Source: Selaginella moellendorffii
Lineage: Eukaryota; Streptophyta; Lycopodiopsida; Selaginellales; Selaginellaceae
Length of the DNA stretch: 64,000 bases
Reading direction: 5' to 3'
Assembly: GCF_000143415.4 (NCBI RefSeq)
Contig: NW_003314277.1
Span: forward strand, 803,878 to 867,877
Of this stretch, positions 1 through 10,603 are shown in pieces. How positions within the stretch are numbered: position 1 is the stretch's first letter; the number at the start of each line of letters is the position of its first letter. Under the pieces are notes generated by a model. The model worked only from the letters and a program-made list of their open reading frames with translations, was not told the origin of the DNA and did not search any database. The translations under genes and the position numbers were made by a program.

Positions 1-606
1 AGCTACAGGATCCATCAACCCCGAAGAACCTCGACGTCCAAGACTCTTGGGATCGCTGCTGGGAGGCACGCTGAGCTTGTAAAACGTTGTGCATGGCCGA
101 ATCGTTGTTGTGGAGACACGAACGTGGCAATCACGGGTGGCGCTCCAGCTGACGAACGCTTGAGAAGTTTTTGTGCTACGCTGTGAGCTGCCAGAAGAAC
201 ATTCCACTTCCCAGGAGTGATTTTGTGTCGAGAAAACTCCGGGAGCATCATCGTCCGGGCTCACAGCATCGCACGGGCTCGCAACCATCTTGTTGCGATC
301 CACGGCAAGGGCCATATGCAAAAACTGTCGAACTAGTGTCCAGTGATGGCGATGAGGGAAGAGGATCTCATCGATCCTGAACCGGATTGTATACCCTTGG
401 TGTCGGTCCCTCCCCATTCCAGTTGCCACCGACAACGTATGGCCGACCCTCCGTAGCCGTGGCGTTCCATTGATTCGTAAGACGCTCACTGCTTTGCTGT
501 AGAGCTTGCTGCCGAGAGCCTTGCACACGAATCCCTTGCCGTGGGTTTCCGGCGCAGGAGGCAGAATCATCCACGCTTTCTTGGCGCTACTGGGATTGAA
601 CGCCAT
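1..606 (-). CDS. Hypothetical protein, partial, runs off the left edge
   Basis: An uninterrupted minus-strand frame runs from an ATG at 606 to the window edge (about 202 codons, no stop). It is also open upstream to about 738, so the ATG may be internal to an exon. The predicted protein begins MAFNPSSAKKAW and includes a basic stretch with RINGTPRLRRVGH, then a Ser/Thr-rich tail. I see no catalytic motif, signal peptide or membrane segment and cannot assign a family. Codon use is GC-rich at third positions, like the neighbouring real genes, which supports coding. Upstream stops in all frames near 738-745 imply either another intron or decay. It is expected to continue left of base 1. Confidence 0.45.
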   Translation of the reverse strand, partial: MAFNPSSAKKAWMILPPAPETHGKGFVCKALGSKLYSKAVSVLRINGTPRLRRVGHTLSVATGMGRDRHQGYTIRFRIDEILFPHRHHWTLVRQFLHMALAVDRNKMVASPCDAVSPDDDAPGVFSTQNHSWEVECSSGSSQRSTKTSQAFVSWSATRDCHVRVSTTTIRPCTTFYKLSVPPSSDPKSLGRRGSSGLMDPVA

Positions 607-789
607 GATCAAAAACTTTTCCCTGAGCAACACCGTCGCCTCGTCCAAGCCCTGAGCGGAGCGATCATCGTATAGCTGGAGACGAGCTTTCTCCACGCTC
701 GACTCACCTTGCTCATTTTCAGTTCTTCACCAATCTACTGAAAGAGATTGAATTTTTTAAGACGCTCGACAGTCCAGACTCCAGATCTC

Positions 790-1113
790 CTAGAAAAAGG
801 TAAGCAAGCGCATCCATCGCATTTGGACGAGGAACGTTTTCTCATCGGCGCTCGTGATGACCGCCGCACATATCCAGAAGAATGGGCGTATGGAGCTGGG
901 ACGGCAACCATCATCCAGCTCGAACCCACGGGTCTCATACTTGATGTAAACATGAATAACGTTGTTGAACTTGGATAAGCAATTACCATTGCATTCCACG
1001 ACACCATAGCTTTTTGCCTTCGCAAACTCGCCGAGGAGACGGGTCCGACAAGCATTCTTTGCTTGATAAGGGAATCGCCACTTCATAAGCTTGTTTATGT
1101 GGAAGCAGATCAT
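790..1113 (-). other. Coding-like fragment upstream of the left-edge gene
   Basis: A 107-codon minus-strand frame (containing CHINKLMKWRFPYQAKNA and VIHVYIKYETRGFELDD) ends near a possible acceptor, CTTTTTCTAG. The amino-acid composition looks protein-like and it lies on the same strand as the 1-606 frame, so it may be an upstream exon of that gene or of its pseudogene. No family is recognised. Joining it to 606-1 needs frames that contain stops around 735-790, so I do not present them as one intact gene. Confidence 0.25.
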
Positions 1114-1326
1114 CCTTCCAGCCTTTCAGACCATTCGTGAACAGCTCGAGCAGCTCCAAGTCATCTCGGTTGCATTCTGGATGAGCAGCACCGTCTCCTC
1201 GCTACACGCTTGAAAACCAATAAGTATGCTCAGAAGCTCGCCAGACAGTGGGTTTTCAGCTTATTTCGTTTCACAGATCTATATGGTTATATATCGTTCT
1301 CTACATATCGATATTGTTCTGTTTCT

Positions 1327-3115
1327 TCAACTTTCTTGAAAGCGTCCTACAGTCTCGAGGACAAGCGGCACCCCATGGATTGGCTTCAAACCAAACTTCA
1401 TTGCAGGATTATGGCGGTAGTTCGGTGAAAGCCGGAATGAGAACCGCTGCAGTATCATAGCCAGTATGACTTTGGCTTCAATCATCGCAAACGACTGGCC
1501 TACGCACACTCGAGGGCCAAGCGAGAAGGGTATGAAAGCATTTGGATGCTTGCATGCGTTTGAAATCCCATCTTTGAACCGATCCGGATTGAACTCAGTT
1601 GCATCTTCCCCCCAGAGCTCCTTGTCGTGATGCATACCAATAACCTGGAAGGCCAAAGTCACTCCTTTTGGTACATGCAAATCCTGTAGCCAAGTCTCCA
1701 CCATGCATTCCCGAGTCATCTCGACTGCGGGTGGATACAGCCGCAGAGTCTCGTAAAGGATCGCTCCTATCTGTTGAATCGAAGTTGTCAAAGTTTTGAA
1801 CCATGAACTTATAAACATGGATGGACTTACCAGCTTGAGCTTGCTAACATTCTCGCCATCAGGTGTCTCGGTACCACAGACTTCATGTACCTCTGCTCGA
1901 GCACGGTCTTGCCATTCAGGATAGCCTCCCAACAGCATCAACGTCCAAGTTAGTAATGACGCTGTGGTCTCATGCCCCGCAAAGTAAAAGGTCTTGCATT
2001 CCTCTATCAAATCCTTGTTTGTGAACTTACTGTTGCTGCTGTCACACTCCTTTAGCATCAACCCAAGCAAGTCGTTGCCATATGAATCGCTCCTCCCGCA
2101 CTTCACAGATTCTCGACGCTCATCTATGATCCCAGTTATCAACGAATCCAACTCCTGATGAAACTTCCAAAGTTTAAGGTTGACTGGAAACGGCAGAAAC
2201 CTGTAAACGAACAATTTGTATTCACTCCAACTAAGTGTGTAATGATCAAGCATACCTGAAACCCGGTAGTATCCAGGAAAACCTGAAGAGTATGGGGAAC
2301 AAATCTGGGATTTCCTTCGTCAAAATCACAAAAACTCTCTGGCCTTTGAGATAACTTGTCCCAAATGCTGTATGCGAGATAACATCTCCTGTGAGCTTGC
2401 GCGCCTCTGCAGAGATTTCAATCTCGGGATGCTGCTGCATCATAGCTTCCCATCGATCAAGCATAACAGAAGCACAAGTTGCAATTGTACCGGTCATTTG
2501 CTGAAGAATCAACTTATTAGCCAGACCGAAGTAGTTCGTGTGCAATCCCTACCTTGATACGTTCATGAAAGAATGCCGGTGCTACAAGCCGGCGGTGGTG
2601 ACTCCATTCTTCTCCAGTAACGGAAGCCAACCCACGACCCAGAAACATGGTCAAGAACCAAACCGACATGTCCGACTTCTCAAAATGCGAAAACTTCTTA
2701 GACAAAGCTTCCCTTACGATCTCAGGTTCAGAGACTGATATCCTCGGCTCTGTTCCCCACCAATACACGAATCGCTTCCCTGTATAACATGCTCGGAGAA
2801 CAAGAACAGTATGAAAGAGAGCATACCATATTGCTTGTTCCATTTGTGGAATCCTGGCTGCACTCGATGAACAATATCCTGGCTGAAACTTTCCATGTCG
2901 TGATCCCTGATTGCGGCCATTGTCTTCCGGATTTCAAGCATCTGGCCTGCCATGAGTGTGGGAGGAGGCCCCCGAATCCCTTGCTTCTTCAGCTGGGCAG
3001 CAATTGCTCTGGGACGCCACCAGTAGACCGTCATGAATCGCCATAGCGCAGCAGTGAAGAGGGCGACGCAAGCGCTCAGGATCCATTGAGCTTCCATTTC
3101 CTGGACTAAGGGCAA
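1327..3115 (-). CDS. Cytochrome P450, CYP72 clan
   Basis: Five exons on the minus strand: 3115-2827, 2779-2553, 2500-2256, 2200-1831 and 1770-1327. They are joined by 47-60-bp GT..AG introns, sum to 1575 nt and keep frame (524 aa). The N-terminus has a hydrophobic ER anchor followed by a proline hinge (GIRGPPPTL). Then come the I-helix AGHETTA (about residue 320), the K-helix ExxR (ETLRLYPP, E about 384), FNPDRF, and the haem loop FSLGPRVCVGQ with Cys at about residue 466. The C-terminal GLKPIHGVPLVL and general layout fit the CYP72 clan (CYP709/714/734-like hormone or terpenoid oxidases); the substrate cannot be told. The protein is expected to be an ER-membrane monooxygenase using cytochrome P450 reductase. 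All landmark residues are present, so it looks functional. The start was chosen as the first ATG; a second lies six codons on. Confidence 0.9.
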
Positions 3116-3769
3116 ACCTATGCACTCTGCTTGCCAGGTGGGCGCTTTTCATCCAAACAAATCAGATTCAAACAAGAATCGAAACTGCTTCGAAGCAACA
3201 TTGCGATAATAATACAAGCTTTTTGGGTCGTTTGGCGCCTTGGACGTACATTGTGATAACCAATACTTTCTTGGTCTATTAACTTTAAGATCATTACATC
3301 TCTCGCTCCAATTCCTTATAATTCATCAGGAACCTCTCTGTAGGCTAAACTTCCATCGCTGCAGAGGCATTGCACCTCTTCGAGAAGTTGAAAACGAGGT
3401 CGTGTGGAATTCGAGATTTTCATCAAAGAGCATTGTTAAACTGGTCTGTTTCTTCCGAGCGTCTGAATTGTTTCACTGGCGTCTCACAGTCTAAAGGTTC
3501 AACCCTTTTGATTCTCTTAAAATCCTTGGCTTAGTACCCAGACTTCATATCCAGCCACCACGGACAATTTTCCCAGTAATGTTTACATTGTTTCACCAAG
3601 GTCTTTGCTAGCCCATACTTTCGTGTCCTCTGGTATCAACTCAATAATATTTCTCCTTTTGAGTTGCCTGAGCCATCTGCAAACGCATAGACAGTCAACT
3701 ATCTTGCATACCCGAGCTATAGACCACGATTCAAAATTCCACAAGATTGGAAGCTTCAAAACGAGAAGA
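3116..3769. other. Intergenic, P450 promoter side
   Basis: No coding frame longer than about 85 codons and no recognisable repeat. It holds the 5' flank of the P450 (transcribed leftward) and the 3' flank of the decayed ParB-like gene. I see no clear TATA box or known element. Confidence 0.4.
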
Positions 3770-5326
3770 CTAACCTTGTTGCAAGACGTTTTGCTACTTG
3801 TTCAATGACCTCTGCTTCAATCCTCTGCATCTGCACGGTCGATGCCATGGAAGAGAACAGTGCCGTATAGCACAGCCAGAAGGCGTAGGTTCTTTGCAAT
3901 GCTATCAACCATCTCGACGGCAGCCAGGTGAAAACCCGGCTGTTTCAGGAGCTGGTCACGAGCAAGTCGATCTGCTTTATCCGCCACATAGCCGCCTTCG
4001 ATGCCCATTTACGAAAATGAGTATCATCCTTTGGGACCTTCCATCTTTTCCATCCGTCAGTAGTGTCAGTGAGTGTCTGGAACCACCAGCATCAATCTTC
4101 AGTTGTGAAGGGCCGGCTTGCTAGAGCGGTCAACTTCTCACGTGTCAAGTTGAAACCGCTGTGCGATAATTGCTGCGTTGTTACTTGCTCAATTCACCTC
4201 CTTCCAAGTTTCTCTTCGTGCACAACGGTTAAGTACTTCCACGTCTTAGTTCGCCAGTTTTGCATAACTACGGTTCGTGCCTTTTCCTCACTATCAGGCA
4301 TTCCAGCGAATTTAGTATCTGCCATCCTTGCGATCTCTCTATTTATCCACTTTTGCAATCGAACCATTCAGATCAGACAAATTTTCGATCAAAAAGTTCC
4401 CTTACCCTGAACAGAAATGAAGCTAGAATGGTCCGTTACCTGTTTTGGTTCTCTTTTAACCCCATGGATCATCTTGAGTTCGTTTAAAAGGTGCAACTCC
4501 GAAGGGCTTAGTGTCTTCTCAATTTCTGTATTCGATGAGCAGAACAGATGTTAGGTCCTGCAGATTTAGAGTGTCATCGTAATCATTCATGCTGCAGAAA
4601 AAACAAAAACAATACAGATTACCGCCTTGAATGGATGCTAATCAAACTTACTTGCTGATCCCCGATATGACATTGAAGAGAGACAGAAATCCATAATTCT
4701 TTACGTCAAGTATGGTTGCGTTCACACGAACACGTAGCCTTTTGTTGTTCGGAAACTCTTTCTCAATGCAGTCCATCCATGCACGCAGCCGATGATTTCC
4801 ATCAAAACAGAAAAACATGAGACCTGATATTCCGGGTCCGCTTGTAGCTCGCTTTCCAATTCCTCATTCACCTCCCTCCAGGTAGGATCCCACGACCCAA
4901 TTGTTAAATCTGTAACTTCTGGTCGGCGTCTGCAATTCCGATGATAAACGACGGCATCTTTATAAGATACCCTTCTTTTGCAATGCGTTGTAGAGGCGTA
5001 CATTTGGTTCCAAAACCTTACGAACAATCTCTGCAGGTTGCAACCGACACAGCGGCACCAAGGGAGGATTTGTGGATTTGTTGATTCTCATCCTGTTCAG
5101 CGTAGGCCAATGTTCTCTCTGGAAATCCAAATCATCCAGCATTTTCTCCTGTTCCAACCCTTATATTTGTTATCCGCGAACTGAATAGAGGGCCACTCAC
5201 CTCCAGAAATGTCAGCTTTGGCGGATCATCCGAAGCCGCGCTCACTCCAAACGAAAACCCTACTTCGAGAAAAAATGAGAAAGAATGTAGCCATAATTGC
5301 ACATTTAAAGGTATGACTAATCCCAT
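3770..5326 (-). pseudogene. Decayed multi-exon gene with a ParB-like DGNHR motif
   Basis: Several minus-strand stretches read as protein across plausible short introns. One is an N-terminal hydrophobic exon ending in LTFLE at a GTGAGT donor; another contains PPLVPLCRLQPAEIVRKV. A third contains CFDGNHRLRAWM (DGNHR core at 4789-4806), then LRVRVNATILDVKNYGFLS up to a GTAAGT donor. Later ones include TLSPSELHLLNEL and a C-terminal part with WRTKTWKYLTVV. The DGNHR core resembles the nucleotide-binding motif of ParB/sulfiredoxin-fold proteins; that is a motif match only. Decay signs: a frame change just before the DGNHR exon with no usable acceptor, another near 4530, and in-frame TGA codons at 4094-4092 and 3947-3945 in the C-terminal frame. 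A related but more decayed copy lies inverted at 39.66-39.97 kb and reads through the 4530 break, supporting a real frameshift here. Confidence 0.55.
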
Positions 5327-5535
5327 GCTTTAAACATGGTCTAAATTTGAGGAGCAGGCCCCGAGTTTTGATCAGGCAACTGCTCTTCACATCGAGTGGC
5401 TGGATCTTTTCTTCGATGATACAAACTTTTTACCCGGAAAAATGATAAACACCAGTATAGAATGGTCTAAAAAGCATAGGACCATTGCCCACTTTTAATT
5501 AATTTCTCTTGCTTTCAAAAGCCGGGTTTAGGGCA
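5327..5535. promoter_or_regulatory. Divergent intergenic promoter region
   Basis: About 210 bp separate the minus-strand ParB-like pseudogene from the plus-strand nuclease/kinase-like gene, so any promoter here would have been bidirectional. I see AT-rich stretches but no convincing TATA box. The assignment rests on geometry only. Confidence 0.3.
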
Positions 5536-7223
5536 ATGGATGAGCTAGTGAGGGTGAAGGTGCTTTCAGCGGGCGAGAGCTTCACATTCAAGAGTGTGAC
5601 CGCTGCGAAGCTTGAAAGCCTCTTCGGGATTGGTTCAATCATTGACGAAGACGGGTATGTGGTGACGGAGGAAAGCGAGCTCCCTTTCGGCAACTACACA
5701 TATAAACCCGGTATGTCTTTCATTTCTTGCTGGACTGGATCACCGACTTATGTTTAATGAAACTTAACCCCTAACAAAAAATTAGACTTCAAATTTGCTG
5801 ATCCATGCATTCTCAACCATGAGCCAAACGATCTGGAGCGCAGCGAGGTCCTGGCGAATCTCCAGGGCCAGCACAGCGAGCCCAAGTTCCTCAACTGCAG
5901 ACCATCCCATGCCAAGCCTCCAATCCCTCTCCAGCTCGTTCATCCAGTCTTTGGTCACTTCACCGACCTGATTCACGATCACGATCTTGGAGCTCCTGGG
6001 CTGGCAGACATCGAGTTCGCGCTTGAGCTCGCGCACCTTTCATCGCTTTACCACTCGGACGAGGCCGAACTAAGGCGCACTGTTCATCGGCTCTTCTCCA
6101 AGTACCTGGGCGTTCCCTGCCGCGAGACGCTCACGATCCATGGCAGCTGGGAAGCTCCTCTCGCGATGATGGTGAGCGTTTTCTTCCGGCCTCTTCTTCG
6201 CTCACGCTAGTGTTTCTATCTCTCCAGAGTCGTTCCATGAACAAGAGCCTGATTGCTATAGGTGAAGTGAAGCTCGGCGGCCTGGATTCGTACACTCATG
6301 GCTTCCACTGCTACGCGCTCTACTGGGACATGGTGGGAGCCAAGGAGCGGTACATAGACACTTGCTATCCAGCGTTTCTCATGGAGCTCGTTGGCTGCAA
6401 TCTGAGAATAAGCGCCATGGCAAAGCTCGACGAGGTGGTGTGCCAGCCTCTCACGCACTTTGTCAACCTATTGCCAATCCAGGGCTTGGATCCAGAGATG
6501 GTAGCCGAGTCCGTGCGAGTTTTGGTCGCCTTCAAGCGCTGCCTCGGGCTGCTCAACGAGTACTATTGGAATGTTCAGGCCGGGACGCGTGCCGGGACGG
6601 GGAACAAGAGATACGACCTCTGGAACTTGGACATTCCATATCCGCTGCACGAAGCGGCGAAGGTGGTGAAGAAGTTTGAGAACAAGCTCGTCTATCTGGT
6701 GGAGCCTTGGGGAGTGGTAAAGCTGGCCAAGAGATATGGAGTGGAGGTCCATCGCGCGTGGGCTGCTGCTGGCTTTGCTCCGGCGCTCTACGGAGTTAGA
6801 GCGCTGGCTGGTAGATGGGTCGAGGTGAGGATGGAGAATCTGGGACCGGAAGACGGGTGGGAGATGCTGGCCGAGTGTGGAGACGCCGACGAGCTGAGGG
6901 ATCAAGCTCTTGCCGCGCTGAGAAGTGCTCATCGCGTTCCAGTATCGTCGAATGGCGGGGTCGGAGTTCATGGAGATGCCAGGGACGTCAATGTGATGAT
7001 AAGGCGCCCTCGAGATGGGGCCGAGAAAGGACTAGGAGTAGAAGTGAGATTCATCGATTTCGACTGGGCAAGTACTCACGGAGAGGGTCGGTATCCTCTC
7101 TTCATGAACTTTGTGGAAGTCCAGTGGCCTCAAGGGGCCGAGTGTGGGCTCATTATGGAGCAGAGGCATGATCTCGAGCTTCTTTCGACGCCATTGGAGC
7201 AGCAAACTGGTTTGTTTAGATGA
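5536..7223 (+). CDS. Probable nuclease-like region fused to atypical kinase domain
   Basis: Three exons, 5536-5710, 5786-6171 and 6228-7223, with GT..AG introns of 75 and 56 bp; frame is kept for 518 aa. Residues 1-60 form a small N-terminal module. The middle contains a helix-rich stretch and then IAIGEVKLG, whose E200-x-K202 fits the second half of a PD-(D/E)xK nuclease core, but the matching upstream Asp is not obvious. The C-terminal third is kinase-like: WGVVKLAKRYG (candidate ATP-binding Lys about 352), VHGDARDVNVMI (HGD 435-437, Asn 442), FIDFDWAS (metal-binding Asp about 464), then RYPLFMN, WPQGAECG and RHDLELL. That HGDxR...DFDWA...YP...WP...HD series is one I associate with fungal and oomycete kinase-like proteins, often beside transposons or in Crinkler-type effectors. 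Function in the plant is unknown. Start: ATG at 5536; an in-frame ATG at 5509 would add nine residues. Confidence 0.7.
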
Positions 7224-8479
7224 AAGCATTGGGTTTGTTTCTAAGGAGTCAAAGTCAGTGGTAGTCAATGAATGTCAATATAGTCTTTGAAGTTTGTCTT
7301 TGACTTATTGATTTCGGGACCTGAATTGACTTTCATTGACTTCTTGAGCTCATCAGCTCAAAAGTGGAGTGGGCTCGATTTAAGCTCTTTTCTTCAAGAA
7401 CTTCAACGATACACACTTTTTTCCTCTGAAAACTTTGATGATCACTTATATGTGATCATAACTTAAGCTCCCGAGAGCTTTGCCTTTACATTATTCTTTG
7501 ACGGTGGTGACAAGCAACCAAAAGTGGGCCACTAAGAATTGGAAAAAATTCAAAGGGAAAAGTTGATTTGATGTGCCATCTAACATTGCAACATGGGTGA
7601 TCCAATGCCTATAATCTTAAACCAACAAGGCTTTTCTTAGATACTTCGTTGAGTGGCTGTAGTGTCGCGCACTGGCGGTTCTTTTGTCTAAACATTGGTG
7701 GCATTGTCTCGGCGAGACATCCTTGTTCTCCTTGGTTTCATAGAAAAAATCGAATATCATCCATAACAATGTTAGCATCAATATCAAAGTGAAAAGAGGA
7801 CAAGAAAAATAGTGATTCCACCCACGGTCTAGAATCTTTAGCGAACATTCCCCGGCAAAGCGTACAAATCAGAGTCGCGGATCCCGGTGCGCAGAGAAAG
7901 CGACCACCGGCCAAAGCACTTAAATGCTATGCCACGCGGCGTCTCGGGAACCGTTGGATCGCTGTGGGGTTTAATGCGCTTGGATAGAAATATTCTAGGG
8001 TTCTTCCTTGTTTTTTTTTTACTCCGTGTCTGGTGCGTCGTCTCTCTCTCTCTGGCGCCTCGATCAGGTCCTGCCAGCGCGAACGGGACTGGATTGGCCG
8101 CTGGAACGCAACGGCCGTGGCGGCAGCGGGCGAGGAGCTCCGGAATCTCGCGATTCCGGCTTGGTTTTGCTGCGGCGGCGCGAATCGCAGGGGAATTCTA
8201 GAATTCTTGTGGAATTCCATCCGGCGCGAGGTACATTTTCAATCTAGATGTCGATTTTAGGTGGGGGTTGTGTGATCTGGACGTTTTGGCGTGTGCCGCA
8301 GGATTTTGGAGAAGAAGTGGTCCTCACGGAGCTACATTTTCTATTCTAGACGGGGATTGATTGATGCTCCTTTGAGCCAAGGGTACGCGAGCCTCGTCTG
8401 CGCTCTGATTTTTTCCATAGCCCCATTACGTTTTTCCTCTTTCCTTTTCCAGGTTTTTTTGTCGGGGAGAACAAACGCT
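7224..8479. other. Intergenic and IQD 5' leader
   Basis: No gene is seen. 7224-7880 is AT-rich 3' flank. From about 7900 the sequence becomes GC-rich and probably holds the IQD promoter and 5'UTR; possible leader splice sites (a GAGGTACATT donor near 8229 and a TTTTCCAGG acceptor near 8450) suggest a leader intron. There are CT-rich runs near 8040-8055. The leader intron is inference from splice-like signals. Confidence 0.35.
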
Positions 8480-9963
8480 ATGGGCAAGTCTACAAAGTGG
8501 CTTGGAAAGTTCTTGGGTGTGAGAAAGTTCAAATCCCCTCTCAAGGAGAAGGATAAGTCGTCGTCTCCAGAGGTATGGTGGTGTGATGATCGATCCAATT
8601 GCTACTGATAAAACCAAAAAGCTTTGTTGTTGGTCCAGGAACACGATGGCCAGGAGAAAATTCCTGCCGATTCTTCCCCAGCTCAGAACCAGGCCCAGGT
8701 TTCTCCGGAAGTCATTGCAGCTCCCACCACCGAGGCCCCAAACGAACCATTCAATGCACAGCCTATAATTGCAACGCACGATGGAATTCCGGATGGAATT
8801 ATCACCACAGGGAATGCAGCAGCTATAAAGATCCAAACAGCATTCCGAGCCTTCCTGGTAAGCTTCTTTCCGGAATTAGTTTGCTTAGAAAATTGCCCAA
8901 GTAGGAAGCGCCAGCCGTTTTTTTTGGTAGTAATTCTGGTAAACTTTGCACACGTTCGTATAGGTAACGAAGGGTATGATGGTGGATGATTTTGTCCAGG
9001 CCAGGCGAGCATTGCGGGCTCTCAAGGGCCTTGTCAGGTTGCAGGCCTTGGTTCGAGGACACAGCGTGAGAAAGCAGGCTGCGATCTCGCTGAGAACTGT
9101 ACTCGCTATCGTTAAAGTGCAAGCTCTGGCCAGAGGCCACCGCGTCAGAAGCTCCCAAGGCGGCCAGAGCATTCAGAAGCAGCTATGGAATAAACGACAG
9201 GGCAGCTCCGAGGCGGATCCTTCTTCGGTAGGCTGCCAGCTCTGTCTATTCACGATTTCTTTTTTTTTTGTTTCCTTATTCGTCAATCTGTGCAGGAGCT
9301 TAGCGGCAACGATGCTGTAACAGTTATAAACGTAGTACGAGCTAAGCCTAGCAAAGCTGATGTGAGCAAGTTCGATCAGAAGGTACTCCTTACTTGTTGC
9401 GATTTGACACATTCATTTTCTTCTTCCCGTGAACTCACAACTGGTGGTTCGTTTGTTTTGGTTTTTGCAGCTCGTCGCGTACGCACCAACGCAAACCAGG
9501 CTGTTTAAAAACCCCGTTATCCGGCCCGAGTGGACGTGGTTGGAGTTTTGGACAGCTGTGGAGCCTTGGAAGCCTGCCACTGAACCGGCAAGCGTGGCAG
9601 AGACCAGCAGGTGACTTTACTTCTTCGTTTAGCTTCACTAAACTTCTGATCACACATCTGTGTCACCGCAGCTCCAAGAACGGCGACGTGAATGGCGACC
9701 ACGCGCCAGCGTCGAAGAGCTCCGAGAAGCGATCCAAGGCGGACAGGTCCGTGCCGAGCTACATGGCGGCCACGGAATCGGCAAGAGCAAAGGCTCGCGT
9801 GAGCAGTCCCGGCACCGCCGCGAGCAGCACGTCACCCGCGGACAATGGCAAGCTCTCGCCGGCTGCTATCAAGAGAAGGTTCTCTCTCCCTGGAACGCAT
9901 GGGCGGTTTCAGGACCCCATCACGCATCCCCGCAGGCTGAGCTTCCCAGTTCGCGCGAGGTGA
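8480..9963 (+). CDS. IQ67-domain (IQD) calmodulin-binding protein
   Basis: Six exons (8480-8572, 8639-8857, 9000-9227, 9296-9382, 9471-9610, 9672-9963) keep frame for 352 aa. The N-terminus [18 protein letters not shown] is the usual basic IQD start. The IQ67 core begins with [13 protein letters not shown] and continues across the characteristic phase-0 intron into [18 protein letters not shown], with a further IQ-like repeat ([13 protein letters not shown]). Near the C-terminus [15 protein letters not shown] is the DUF4005 motif of this family. IQD proteins are plant-specific scaffolds that bind calmodulin and associate with microtubules and the plasma membrane; that role is family knowledge. 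Size and exon layout are normal and no defect is visible. Confidence 0.93.
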
Positions 9964-10603
9964 AATTGGGGGAAAGATATTTGAGGAATTGTGCAGTGTT
10001 GCCGTGTGTGGGTTCCCTTTTTCCTTTTCTTTTGATAAATAAAATGTAAATCATTCTAAAGTTATAAAGGGTTTAAGAAAAGCATAATTTAAAACTAAAC
10101 GTTTATGATAGCTTCGATAGTTTATTAGCGGCAAAGGTCAATGGTTAGCATGGAAATGCGATCAAGCGAGCTGAGCCGCTGGAGCGTGGAGGAGCCGAGG
10201 AGGAGCAGCGAGGAGCATGGAGAAGGGGATAGCGCGGAGAAAGTGGAGAGATAGGCGCAAACCAAAATTCCATAATTTACATGTCTTGAGCTTTTCTTAG
10301 TTTTGCTCTTGCATGCATGGGAGAAACAAAAGAGGGCTAAAGCAGCTGCATCTCTGGCCAAGGCAGCTCAGCCGGCCAGAAAGCCATCATCAAGCCAGGA
10401 TCAGCCCAAAAGAAAACCCAAAGCCAAAACAACATGGAGATCCCAAGCTTGAAATAAATATAAGGTAGCTCGCTCGAAAGTTTTGGTTTGCCATTTTGTA
10501 TCAAGGGGACTGTCGCTGCCACAACATCTAGTGGTGACAACATGCATAAGAACATGGCGGCAAGTTGCGAACATAAAATTTGACTTTTGGTCCATAAATC
10601 TTT
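9964..10603. other. Intergenic between IQD and the oxidase array
   Basis: Contains the IQD 3' end, with poly(A)-signal-like AATAAAATG near 10037. No convincing frame is seen. Its last part (about 10,580-10,603) resembles the promoter-proximal sequence of the other oxidase copies (TCCATAAATC...), so the duplication unit begins before the recognisable coding part. Confidence 0.35.
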
